From NCBI GenBank assembly GCA_937943605.1, contig CALEAW010000063.1, positions 1 to 19,386 of the forward strand: DNA of 19,386 nt, written 5' to 3'. Positions 8,347 to 16,246 of the stretch are shown here, one piece after another. Made by a program: the position numbers and the translations under genes. This DNA comes from an uncultured Sutterella sp. Lineage in GTDB: Bacteria; Pseudomonadota; Gammaproteobacteria; Burkholderiales; Burkholderiaceae_F. Numbering within the stretch: the stretch's first letter is position 1; each line of letters starts with the position of its first letter. The notes under the pieces are model-generated. The model made no database searches and was not told where the DNA came from. It saw only the letters and a program-made list of their open reading frames with translations.

Positions 8347-8925
8347 ATGTCATTGAAAACTTGTGCGCTCATGATCGGCGCACTTTTCACGATGCCAGTC
8401 ATGGCTGCCAACGTCCTCTACACGGCTCAACCTTGCGAGATCGAAGCAAAAGCCGGTAGCGACTATTTAGGCACGCTGACTGTCGCTACACCTGTTACCG
8501 TCCTCAAAAAGTCAGGTGACTTCACGCAAGTCCGTATTGATGGTTGGACACTACAAGAATTCCCGTCTCAACTCTTTAAGGCTGCCAATGTTCGTATCGA
8601 ATACGCAAGCTTGGACGAAGAAGATGCCGTCAAAACTGACGAAAAAACCGTCAAAGAAGTCGCTGGCAACCCATGGGTTAAGGCTAGTGTCACGGGCTGG
8701 GTACCGACAAAAGCCCTCACTGCGGACATCAAAGGCCTATGGAAATCTGGTGAAGACCGCTTAGGACAAGCATGTGCCTCTTGCCACGGGGCACCCGCGG
8801 CGAATCACTTTACAGCCAACCAATGGGCAAGCCAATTGCCTGAACGCGGTGGTCGTACGGGACACTCCAGAGCTGGCAGCAATGCATTGATGTTCAAGTA
8901 CTTGCAAGAGCACGCCAAGCCTTAA
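8347..8925 (+). CDS. Mono-haem c-type cytochrome, electron donor to the TorA-like reductase
   Basis: The 192-residue product starts after AAGGAG (8333-8338). It has a Sec signal peptide (1-20, ending PVMA), so it is periplasmic. Residues about 22-125 look like an SH3-type beta domain (TLTVATPVTVLKKSGDF, TGWVP). The C-terminal part has a single haem site, C143-A-S-C146-H147, and the pattern FTANQWASQLP then LMFKYLQEHAKP, which resembles the C-terminal domain of TorC-type cytochromes; Met182 may be the sixth haem ligand. It lacks the N-terminal tetrahaem NapC/NirT domain of enterobacterial TorC. The arrangement resembles the Campylobacter cytochrome/reductase pair Cj0265c-Cj0264c. It probably delivers electrons to the reductase encoded 66 bases downstream in the same operon. 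The haem site is certain; the partner is inferred from context. Confidence 0.85.
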   Translation: MSLKTCALMIGALFTMPVMAANVLYTAQPCEIEAKAGSDYLGTLTVATPVTVLKKSGDFTQVRIDGWTLQEFPSQLFKAANVRIEYASLDEEDAVKTDEKTVKEVAGNPWVKASVTGWVPTKALTADIKGLWKSGEDRLGQACASCHGAPAANHFTANQWASQLPERGGRTGHSRAGSNALMFKYLQEHAKP

Positions 8926-8991
8926 AACTATGTAGACCAACAACCAAGACCAAATAGACCAACTAAAGACCCGTCGATAAAGGAAAAACTT

Positions 8992-11544
8992 ATGCTAAAT
9001 CGTCGTTCCTTCTTCCAGGCCGCGGGTGCTGCGACCGTTGCCGCAACCATCCCTGCTGCCAAAGCTGCTGACAAAACACCTGTTGCTTCTACTGTTGCCG
9101 AAAACGTTGCTAAGACCTTTAAGGGCGGCGTTGTTGCTGGTCCCAAGATCTTTCCTGCGCCCGACCTCTCGCTCTCAACGACCTTTAATCCTGGTAAATC
9201 CATTTTGAATGACGGTGTGGTGATGAACGCCTCTCACTGGGGCGTCTACCAAGTCCACGTCGCCGGTGGCCGTATTGTTCGTGTTGAGCCGATTGAAGGC
9301 GATCATGCCCCTTCATACCAACTCCAAGCGGTCGCCCAGCAGCCCTACAATGGCGCACGCATTCGCTATCCGATGGTTCGTAAGTCCTATCTTGAAAAGG
9401 GCTACAAAGCCGGCGGCAAAAAGCGTGGCGTTGACCCGTACGTTCGTGTGTCGTGGGATAAAGCCCTCGACTTGGTCGCAAGTGAATTGAAGCGCGTCAA
9501 AGAAACCTATGGCGTGGGTGCCATTTGGGGTGGCTCTTACGGTTGGATGTCCACGTCTAACTTAGGCAACGCTCGTAACTTGTTGCAGCGCGTCTTGAAT
9601 TTGAATGGTGGCTATACGAGCTACTACGGTGACTACTCGACGGGTTGCGCACAAGTCATGCTCCCTTACGTCATTGGGTCTAATGGCGTATACGAACAAG
9701 TGACGGGTTGGGATCTGATCACAGAAAAGACCGAAGTCATCATCTTATGGGGCGCTGACCCAATTGTCACCAACGACATCGATTGGTCTACGACCGTGCA
9801 CGAAAATGCTGAAGGTCTTAAAGCTGTCAAAGCCAAAGGCATTCCTGTCGTTGCGATCAATCCGTTGAAACCTGACACGGCCGAATTCTTTGGCGACAAC
9901 TGCACGTGGATTGCACCGAAACCCGGTACCGACGTTGCCGTCATGCTTGCCATGGCCCATGAACTTGAAACGACGGATCAGGTTGACCGAAAGTTTATGA
10001 AGCGCTATACGGTTGGCTACGACAAGTTTGTACCGTATTTGCTCGGCAAAGAAGATGGTGTCGCCAAGACACCTGAATGGGCTGAAAAGATTTCAGGCGT
10101 GCCCGCCAAGACCATCCGTGGTTTAGCCAAACTCATGCGTGAACGTCGCTCAATGTTGATGGGTGGCTGGGGCATTCAGCGCGCACAATATGGCGAACAA
10201 GTTCATTGGATGATGGTCGTGCTGGCTGCAATGTGCGGTCACATCGGTCAGCCGGGCGGTGGCTTTGGCTTTACGTACCACTACTCCAATGGTGGTGCTG
10301 CGACGAGCGAAGCGCCGGCGTTGCCTGGTATCTCGGCCATGCCAAAGTCCGCCAAGCCTGAAAAGTGCGTCAACATTCCGTTGGCACGCTATTCTGACTG
10401 CTTCTTGAATCCAGGTAAGACGATTGATTACAACGGTCAGAAGATCACGTATCCTGACATTCGCATGGTGCTCTGGTCTGGTGGCAATCCTTTCGGTCAG
10501 CAAGAAGACACGAATCGACTCATTGAAGCTTGGCGTAAGCCCGAGACCACGGTCATCTGCGACACGGTTTGGACAGCATCCGCGCGTCACGCTGACATCG
10601 TATTGCCTGCCTGCACGAGCTTAGAACGCGTTGATATTACGGCGATTGGTTCTTACTCGAACTTAGGTTACGTTGCGATGCATCAAGCGATCGCACCGCA
10701 ATACGAGTCGCGCTCTGACTTCTGGATCTATCGGGAACTCTCCAAGAAGCTTGGCTTTGAAGAAGCCTTCACCGAAGGTTTGGACGAAATGGGTTGGATT
10801 AAGCGCTTCTACGAAGAAGCCGCCACCGAAGCCAAGGCTAAAGGCCTTGATATGCCGACCTTTGAAGAATTCTGGCAGCGTGGCTATGTCCTCTTCCCGG
10901 TTTCTGAAGAATCCAAGCACTACAACTACTTTGGCGCTTTCCGTAAGAATCCGATTACGAACCCGCTCGGTACTGAATCAGGCAAGATTGAAGTCTTCTG
11001 CGAAAAGGTTGCATCCTACCAATACGATGACTGCTTGGGTCACCCAGCCTGGTTTGAACCGACTGAATGGTTGGGCGGCAAGATTGCTGACGAGTATCCG
11101 TTCGCCCTTCTGACCGCCAAGAGCCGTTATCGCTTGCATTCGCAGCTCGACAGCACAGCCTCGAACCTCTTTACGAATATCGATGATCGTGAACCCGTTT
11201 GGGTGCATCCTGATGCTGCGAAGAAGCTCGACGTCACAACAGGCGACATCGTTGTCGTTGAAAGCCGTCGCGGTAAGATTCTTGCGGGCGTCATCGTCAC
11301 GGATCGCGTCCGTCCTGATACGGTTGTCGTGCATCATGGTGCCTGGTATTGCCCAGAAGACCCCGATGATGACGGCTCGTTAGACGTTCATGGGTGCGAC
11401 AACGTGCTCACCATCGACATTCCGTCGTCGAAACTCTCTTGCGGTAATGTGGCTAACTCCACGCAGGTTCGCATCAAGAAGTATGACGAAGACGAACTCC
11501 CTGAAGTCTATGTCTTCCGTCAGCCTAAGACCGTCAAGGCCTAA
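8992..11544 (+). CDS. torA: TorA-like periplasmic molybdopterin S-/N-oxide reductase
   Basis: The 850-residue product is close in length to E. coli TorA. AAAGGA (8979-8984) supports the ATG. The N-terminus carries a twin-arginine signal (NRRSFFQAAG, cleavage near AKA at 25), so the folded molybdoenzyme is exported by Tat. There is no N-terminal Fe-S cysteine cluster, as in the TorA/DorA/BisC branch of the DMSO reductase family. GGSYGW places Tyr183 and Trp185, and GDYSTG places Ser216, 33 residues after the Tyr; this is the spacing of Tyr114 and the Mo-ligand Ser147 in Rhodobacter DMSO reductase. It binds bis-MGD molybdenum and reduces an N-oxide or S-oxide (TMAO, DMSO, methionine or biotin sulfoxide); which one cannot be told from sequence. 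Electrons should come from the adjacent cytochrome. No TorD-type chaperone gene is in the window. The family is certain, the substrate not. Confidence 0.92.
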   Translation: MLNRRSFFQAAGAATVAATIPAAKAADKTPVASTVAENVAKTFKGGVVAGPKIFPAPDLSLSTTFNPGKSILNDGVVMNASHWGVYQVHVAGGRIVRVEPIEGDHAPSYQLQAVAQQPYNGARIRYPMVRKSYLEKGYKAGGKKRGVDPYVRVSWDKALDLVASELKRVKETYGVGAIWGGSYGWMSTSNLGNARNLLQRVLNLNGGYTSYYGDYSTGCAQVMLPYVIGSNGVYEQVTGWDLITEKTEVIILWGADPIVTNDIDWSTTVHENAEGLKAVKAKGIPVVAINPLKPDTAEFFGDNCTWIAPKPGTDVAVMLAMAHELETTDQVDRKFMKRYTVGYDKFVPYLLGKEDGVAKTPEWAEKISGVPAKTIRGLAKLMRERRSMLMGGWGIQRAQYGEQVHWMMVVLAAMCGHIGQPGGGFGFTYHYSNGGAATSEAPALPGISAMPKSAKPEKCVNIPLARYSDCFLNPGKTIDYNGQKITYPDIRMVLWSGGNPFGQQEDTNRLIEAWRKPETTVICDTVWTASARHADIVLPACTSLERVDITAIGSYSNLGYVAMHQAIAPQYESRSDFWIYRELSKKLGFEEAFTEGLDEMGWIKRFYEEAATEAKAKGLDMPTFEEFWQRGYVLFPVSEESKHYNYFGAFRKNPITNPLGTESGKIEVFCEKVASYQYDDCLGHPAWFEPTEWLGGKIADEYPFALLTAKSRYRLHSQLDSTASNLFTNIDDREPVWVHPDAAKKLDVTTGDIVVVESRRGKILAGVIVTDRVRPDTVVVHHGAWYCPEDPDDDGSLDVHGCDNVLTIDIPSSKLSCGNVANSTQVRIKKYDEDELPEVYVFRQPKTVKA

Positions 11545-11556
11545 GGTTTAAACCCC

Positions 11557-11581
11557 CACGGGATGCTCACACCGTCCCGTG
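11557..11581 (+). repeat. Inverted repeat just after the reductase gene
   Basis: CACGGGA (11557-11563) pairs with TCCCGTG (11575-11581), with an 11-base loop. There is no T-run, so it is not a terminator by itself; it may protect the 3' end of the mRNA or support the terminator immediately downstream. Confidence 0.5.
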
Positions 11582-11592
11582 AAGACACAATC

Positions 11593-11624
11593 ACCCGCTC
11601 GTTCACCGCGAGCGGGTTTCTTTT
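11593..11624 (+). terminator. Rho-independent terminator of the cytochrome/reductase operon
   Basis: A perfect 9-bp stem ACCCGCTCG/CGAGCGGGT (11593-11601 with 11609-11617) with a 7-base loop is followed by TTTCTTTT. This is a textbook shape and ends the operon. From here to 11838 I see no gene. Confidence 0.9.
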
Positions 11625-11838
11625 ACGTGATTAAAAACCCAATCGGCCACAAACGTCATAGAACGCCCTCAAAGGCACCAACAATCAAAAGCGCCGAAGA
11701 GCGGAAGACAAAAGCAAGACAAACTCAATGGAACCACGCAAGGCGCGTAAAGAAGATGCAACTTCGCCTGAAAGCGATTTAGCGCAATAAGAAGAATATG
11801 AAGGGAGAAAGAAGAGAAGATTTGGAAGGGAGCGTTGA

Positions 11839-11916
11839 TGGCAGGGGTAGAAGGATTCGAACCTTCGAATGCCGGAATCAAAATCCGGTGCCTTAGGCCA
11901 GCTTGGCTATACCCCT
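11839..11916 (-). tRNA. tRNA-Gln (anticodon TTG)
   Basis: Read on the minus strand the acceptor stem is AGGGGTA/TACCCCT, followed by discriminator G and an encoded CCA (11839-11841). The D arm has GCC/GGC. The anticodon stem CCGGA/TCCGG (11884-11888 with 11872-11876) encloses the loop TTTTGAT with anticodon TTG at 11881-11879. The T arm is GAAGG-TTCGAAT-CCTTC. The body closely resembles E. coli tRNA-Gln (GGCACCGGATT, TTCCGGCATTC). It reads CAA, and CAG by wobble. Confidence 0.95.
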
Positions 11917-12042
11917 GTCATTCGGTGAGCTTCGAATCTTACCATAGATGTGAGAAAAAATGTTGAAAGATTTTTGGGCATCTATGTTTTTTTTCTTCTA
12001 AAGGTGCTCCAAAGCCTTTTTTAGACCTTGAGAAGCTCACAT

Positions 12043-12396
12043 TCATTGGTCACATTGTTGCTTCACCACAGCACGAGCATCTTCCTCCCCACTCTCTGAA
12101 TTCGCTTGGGTCTGGGTGTTCGTTTGAGTCTTGGCCATTTCTCTGGCACCCCACTGATCCAACGTCGCCTTGATATCCTGCCAAAGCGCTTCTATCCGCC
12201 CTAACCCTTTATCAAAGACACCCGTCAACTGACTCACCATTGCTTTGAGGTCATTGGGTGCAAGCACCACAGCTGCCACCAAAGCAACCAACATAAACGC
12301 GATGGCGTACATCAAAAGCGAGGCAACAGCGATCAGAAGTCCAATCGCCATTGCACTCAAAAACACCATCACGACGACTTTCATGAATTTCGTCAT
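12043..12396 (-). CDS. Small membrane protein, fourth gene of the candidate ferrosome operon
   Basis: The product has 117 residues. It begins nine bases after the stop of the HMA-protein gene, with AAGGG (12407-12403) overlapping that stop, so it is translated as part of the same operon. Residues about 6-46 are continuously hydrophobic, enough for two closely spaced membrane helices (VVVMVFLSAMAIGLLIAVAS, then YAIAFMLVALVAAVVLA). A polar, Gln/Thr/Glu-rich tail of about 70 residues follows, starting with a possible amphipathic helix (GVFDKGLGRIEALWQDIK). I do not recognise a family. Its place in the operon suggests a role with the P-type ATPase and its membrane partners, for example as an organelle-membrane protein, but this is inference from position only. 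Confidence 0.75.
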   Translation of the reverse strand: MTKFMKVVVMVFLSAMAIGLLIAVASLLMYAIAFMLVALVAAVVLAPNDLKAMVSQLTGVFDKGLGRIEALWQDIKATLDQWGAREMAKTQTNTQTQANSESGEEDARAVVKQQCDQ

Positions 12397-12405
12397 GAAT
12401 CACCC

Positions 12406-12993
12406 TTAAAGCACACGCTTATGTTGCTGCAAATGAATAAGTAAGAGCGCCATAAAAGCAGCTCCCAAGCCCACATGCCAACCCGTTTGCTTAATCGCTA
12501 ATGCGGCAATACTGCCACCGAAAAGCCCCAACATCGTACGGTTTTGCAAAACACGCGCAGCACGACGACCGTTCTTTTCGGCCATCTTCGGCGTAAAGGT
12601 CTTTGCCGCACTCGCAAATCCACTCACGACCGTTGACTCGATCGATGTCAGACCTTGGTCAAGTGCACCAGTCACCTGTCGACATAAGGTTGATTTGGTT
12701 TTATCAACGTCTCCACCGACATAAGACTTAGGTGCTTCGTCACTAGCCAAAAACATCTCTGCATAAAAGCTCAATGTTTCGAGCAATGTCTCTTCTGAGA
12801 GCACACTTGTGTCCCAGAGCAACAATGCTGACCCGACGTTCGGATTGATGGTCACATCAACCATCCCGTCAATCCCCATGAGTAAGTCTCGCAAAGAAGC
12901 CACATCGTCAGCAGTCATCTCGCGCAACATTGGATGGCGTAATCGTAGTCGTCCGGGTAAAAGACTACGAATCGCGTCTTTAAATTCAGCCAT
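12406..12993 (-). CDS. HMA-like domain membrane protein, FezC-like
   Basis: The 195-residue product has AAGGAG (13006-13001) overlapping the ATPase stop codon, so the genes are tightly coupled. Residues about 5-75 form a degenerate heavy-metal-associated (ferredoxin-like) domain: an arginine-rich start LLPGRLRLRHPMLR, a helix, then GMVDVTINPNVGSALLLWD. There is no CxxC metal site. A middle region of about 75 residues precedes two C-terminal hydrophobic segments (about 153-168 and 172-188). An HMA-like domain joined to a membrane anchor, directly after a P1B-type ATPase, is the pattern of FezC in ferrosome clusters of Desulfovibrio magneticus and others; there these proteins belong to iron-storage organelles. 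The HMA-like fold is fairly clear; the FezC name rests on gene order and architecture. Confidence 0.65.
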   Translation of the reverse strand: MAEFKDAIRSLLPGRLRLRHPMLREMTADDVASLRDLLMGIDGMVDVTINPNVGSALLLWDTSVLSEETLLETLSFYAEMFLASDEAPKSYVGGDVDKTKSTLCRQVTGALDQGLTSIESTVVSGFASAAKTFTPKMAEKNGRRAARVLQNRTMLGLFGGSIAALAIKQTGWHVGLGAAFMALLLIHLQQHKRVL

Positions 12994-13005
12994 GATTCAT
13001 CTCCT

Positions 13006-15525
13006 TTAGCTTTGCCCTAAAGCGTGACCCGCGCCCTGCGCAACACTCACGTACGCTTGGCGAGCGTCAGTCTTCACACGTCCAACCGGCGTGTCATCAA
13101 TGAGCGCTTTGATTCGATTGACGATATCGACAACATCACCTTCAACATCACGCAAAAACTTCGTTTCGCCTTCGTAGTGACCTAACTGAGGACGCATGGC
13201 GTTTAAGCACACACCAATCGTGGTGGAGTTATGCATCAAGGCGGAGACTGCTGGCGTAATCAGCCCCGTCAAGCCACCAGCTAAAAAGCCCGTATTTAAA
13301 CCGACGCTCCAATACATGTTCGATCGGATACGTTTCATCGTTGCTTCACCCAGGTCTAACGCCGTGAGCAAATGGTCTAACGAGGGCGCAAGTACCACAT
13401 CAGCTACTTCTTGCGCAATATCCGTCCCGTCACGCAAGGTGACACCGACATCAGCTGCACTAAGCGCCGGACTATCGTTGATACCGTCACCGATCATCAA
13501 GACCTTGGCCCCTTGGGCTTTGAGTCGCGTCACAACATCAGCCTTGTCAGTAGGCAAGACTTGTGCGCGATAGGCATCGAGTTCGAGCTTCTTAGCAACG
13601 GTAGCGGCCGTGCGTTCATCGTCACCCGTGAGCATAATGACGCGCTTACCACGAGCCTTCAGTGCCCGAATGACGGTCAATGCTTCTGGTCGAATCGGAT
13701 CTTCAATTCCTAGTAACCCAATCAGGCGACCGTCTAAGGCCACATAGAGCACGGTCTTACCTTCAGACGTTAAGCGATCCACATGCGTCTTTGCGCCTGA
13801 GCAATCAATGCCTTCATCGTCTTCAATAAAGTGGCGTGACCCTAACAAGACGCGTGAGCCGTCCACAGACGAGCAAATCCCGTGCGCCACGATATATTGG
13901 ACTTGTGCGTCATGCGCTTCAATAAAGTGCGCAAGACCCTTCTTTTGGGCCGCATCAACAATGGCACGTGACACAGGGTGCGGGAAATGTTCTTCTAAGC
14001 AAGCCGACAAACGAAGCAGTTCATCGTCGTCACGCGCATCGTCTAAAGACACGACATCAGAAAGTGCTGGTGTGGCATTCGTCAACGTGCCGGTTTTATC
14101 AAAAACCACCGTATCGACTTCAGCCAACGCTTCTAAGAAGCGCCCACCCTTTACAACCACACCTCGGACAGTACCCTCTTTCATGGCTGACAAAATCGCT
14201 AAGGGCGTAGCCAACCTCAAAGCACAGCTATAGTCCACCAATAAGACAGATGCAGTACGTGTCCAGTCACGAGTAAAGCACCAGACAAGGGCCGCCAATG
14301 CAAAGTTAAAAGGAACGATTGCATCGGCAAACTTCAAGGCACGGCTTTCAATGCCAGCCTTACGCTTTTCGCTTTCTTCGACAAACGCGATGATTTTCGC
14401 TAGACGCGTCTTGTCACCAATATTGGTGGGACGAATCAAGAGTTCACCGCACTCAAGAACCGTGCCAGCAAAGACCGCGCCGCCTGCCGTTCGTGGCACT
14501 GCTAAAGGTTCGCCAGTCATCGTGGATTGATTGACAGCTGCGTCACCTGCAATGACAACTCCATCGACAGGAATGACATTACCGGTACGCACCAAGATCT
14601 GATCGTCAGTCGTCAATTCTGCAAAGGGCTTTTGACATTGCGTTCCGTCAGGCAACTGCACCCAAACACGATCCACCTTGACCGACAATTGTTCAGCCAA
14701 ACTCGCCATCGACTTTTTGCGGGCGTAGTTTTCGAGCATCTCGCCCATACCAAGGAGTAAGACCAATAACCCTGCGGTTTTAAAGTCTCGACGCAAAAGT
14801 GATACTAGGAGTGCAGCGGCGTCCAAGACGGCAACATTTAAGCGCCCTTTAAAAAGCTCACCAAACCCTTCCCGAATAATCGGTAAAGCGCCTAGTAACG
14901 CATTCGCAGCCCGCGCGCCCATCGGCATGAAAGGTGCAATGCCAATGTGTCTCGCCAATGGTCCAAAATCTAAGGTCGGCTTTTCGACCACATAGTCGTT
15001 GCTTGAGAGACGTTGTCTATTTTGGTCTTGCTTGAGATCCTCGGGACGAGACGTCACAGTAGGTGCTTCCCAGCCTTTAAAGATCGAAATGATCGGACGC
15101 ACGACCATCGTCAATAGTGGCATCCCATTCGCGCCAGAGCGAAAGGCACGGGTCACACCATTGACCATACGATTTTGGTTGAGTGACGTTAACGCTTTTT
15201 GCGCTCGAGCAGGCAATAAGCGTTGCACCAGGTCATTAGCTGAGATTGGTTCCCGATATGGAACCATAGGATACTTAGATCGGGCTTCGCGTCGAATCGG
15301 AGGACAGGTCAATAAAGACGCTAAATAGGTTGCGAGCTGATGACGACCTTCGACAGACTCAAAAGTCGCGATCACAGAACCCGTCCTCGGATTGACGCTA
15401 ACACCCTGAATACCAGCTAAACCGGCAATGTCGGCAGCCATCAATTGAGCAGACGCACTCGAGATCACCTCTCGCGTCTTCCAACGCTGACGATTGCCGA
15501 CTTCATGAATGAGTTGAAAGCGCAT
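13006..15525 (-). CDS. P1B-type metal-transporting ATPase, FezB-like
   Basis: The 839-residue product has an HMA-like N-terminus (about 1-70, with VSVNPRTGSVIATFE and no CxxC) and a basic spacer. It then has the full P-type core: actuator TGE at 337-339, phosphorylation site DKTGTLT with Asp476, the P1B-specific HP at 516-517 (HFPHP), TGDD at 633-636, and hinge GDGINDSP from 679. It should pump a metal ion across a membrane using ATP. The metal-site helix reads YSCALRLATP (432-441): where most P1B pumps have CPC, this has Y-S-C, losing the usually conserved proline and first cysteine. Together with the HMA-like partner downstream and the small glycine-rich membrane protein upstream, this points to the P1B-6 group represented by FezB, which loads iron into ferrosomes. 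The ATPase call is certain; iron specificity is inferred from context and the Fur-like site. Confidence 0.9.
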   Translation of the reverse strand: MRFQLIHEVGNRQRWKTREVISSASAQLMAADIAGLAGIQGVSVNPRTGSVIATFESVEGRHQLATYLASLLTCPPIRREARSKYPMVPYREPISANDLVQRLLPARAQKALTSLNQNRMVNGVTRAFRSGANGMPLLTMVVRPIISIFKGWEAPTVTSRPEDLKQDQNRQRLSSNDYVVEKPTLDFGPLARHIGIAPFMPMGARAANALLGALPIIREGFGELFKGRLNVAVLDAAALLVSLLRRDFKTAGLLVLLLGMGEMLENYARKKSMASLAEQLSVKVDRVWVQLPDGTQCQKPFAELTTDDQILVRTGNVIPVDGVVIAGDAAVNQSTMTGEPLAVPRTAGGAVFAGTVLECGELLIRPTNIGDKTRLAKIIAFVEESEKRKAGIESRALKFADAIVPFNFALAALVWCFTRDWTRTASVLLVDYSCALRLATPLAILSAMKEGTVRGVVVKGGRFLEALAEVDTVVFDKTGTLTNATPALSDVVSLDDARDDDELLRLSACLEEHFPHPVSRAIVDAAQKKGLAHFIEAHDAQVQYIVAHGICSSVDGSRVLLGSRHFIEDDEGIDCSGAKTHVDRLTSEGKTVLYVALDGRLIGLLGIEDPIRPEALTVIRALKARGKRVIMLTGDDERTAATVAKKLELDAYRAQVLPTDKADVVTRLKAQGAKVLMIGDGINDSPALSAADVGVTLRDGTDIAQEVADVVLAPSLDHLLTALDLGEATMKRIRSNMYWSVGLNTGFLAGGLTGLITPAVSALMHNSTTIGVCLNAMRPQLGHYEGETKFLRDVEGDVVDIVNRIKALIDDTPVGRVKTDARQAYVSVAQGAGHALGQS

Positions 15526-15547
15526 GCGTATGCCTCAAAGTTGCTAA

Positions 15548-15895
15548 TTAAAGCGCAGGCACAGCACGTTCAGGCGTGGCAACCGGAGCTTCTGCAGGCG
15601 TTTCAACCGTCTGAGACTGGGCCACTTCAACGTCAGCCGTCTTGGCCGCAGCTTCTTCAGCCTGAGCACGACGAACTTGGCTCTTTACCTGAGCTTCGGC
15701 CACAGCATCAGCGAGGTCTTCTTTGGCGCTTTCAACGAGACCCATGGCCTTATCTTTAAGATCAATGCCGGTCGAAAGTAAATCCGTGGCCAAAGGCTTC
15801 ACATCGAGCTTACCCCGCGTGACAGCGATCGTCCCCAAGGCACCTAACATCACGCCACCTAAAAAGAAGAGACCGTATTTCGTTGTTTCGTTCAT
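15548..15895 (-). CDS. Small glycine-rich single-pass membrane protein, FezA-like
   Basis: The 115-residue product is the first gene of the operon. AGGAG (15906-15902) is six bases before the ATG, and the next gene starts 22 bases after the stop. One hydrophobic segment (about 8-25, FFLGGVMLGALGTIAV) contains the helix-packing motif G14xxxG18 and further glycines. It is followed by an amphipathic, Ala/Glu/Lys-rich helical region (about 36-85) and a Pro/Ala/Glu-rich disordered tail. This YtxH-like layout fits the small hydrophobic proteins (FezA) encoded next to FezB in ferrosome clusters and is reminiscent of some magnetosome proteins. Such features are easily found by chance in small membrane proteins, so the assignment leans on gene order. 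Confidence 0.7.
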   Translation of the reverse strand: MNETTKYGLFFLGGVMLGALGTIAVTRGKLDVKPLATDLLSTGIDLKDKAMGLVESAKEDLADAVAEAQVKSQVRRAQAEEAAAKTADVEVAQSQTVETPAEAPVATPERAVPAL

Positions 15896-15961
15896 GATTT
15901 TCTCCTGAGAGCACCTGTTTATATTGGATTGATCTTGAAAGCCCTTCGTGCCCTACTTCGC

Positions 15962-15983
15962 TTCTTAGCAATCAGGCTAAGAA
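15962..15983 (-). repeat. Perfect hairpin in the 5' leader of the candidate ferrosome operon
   Basis: TTCTTAGC/GCTAAGAA form a perfect 8-bp stem with a 6-base loop, about 70-90 bases before the first ATG and downstream of the predicted promoter. It has no T-run on the minus strand. It could stabilise the transcript or bind a regulator; no known riboswitch is recognised. Confidence 0.5.
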
Positions 15984-16021
15984 ATCGCTTTAAGAGAGAA
16001 AGAACTTTCAATTAAACATAA

Positions 16022-16050
16022 ATGCTAATGGGAGTCGTTCTCATTCTCAA
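16022..16050 (-). promoter_or_regulatory. Predicted sigma-70 promoter of the candidate ferrosome operon
   Basis: On the minus strand there is a -35 TTGAGA (16050-16045), exactly 17 bases, and a -10 TAGCAT (16027-16022). This gives a leader of about 120 bases before the ATG at 15895. The Fur-like site fills the spacer. Confidence 0.5.
16024..16042 (-). promoter_or_regulatory. Fur-box-like operator within the operon promoter
   Basis: GCTAATGGGAGTCGTTCTC matches the 19-base Fur consensus GATAATGATAATCATTATC at 13 of 19 positions. On the minus strand the wider sequence can be read as the hexamer array GAGAAT, GAGAAC, G, ACTCCC, ATTAGC. It overlaps the -10/-35 spacer, so Fur-Fe(II) binding would block RNA polymerase. 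This predicts induction when iron is scarce. Confidence 0.55.
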
Positions 16051-16246
16051 ACAAAATTCAATAAAAACTTGATGTGAGACAGGACGTTGATTGGAGATTT
16101 ACGTTTCGTATGGGTTATTGAAATGCATTTGAAGCAAATCAAAGAAACATCGCTTCTCCTACAATACAATTGAAAAAAACAGCAGCACCAACGTTTGTTC
16201 GTTGGCTATCCGCCTCAGACAGGTTTATGCCTTAAGGAGATCCATC

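Noticed and set aside
11728..11790. A 20-codon frame (MEPRKARKEDATS start) after the reductase terminator
   Set aside because: No ribosome binding site and too short to judge; composition alone is not evidence.
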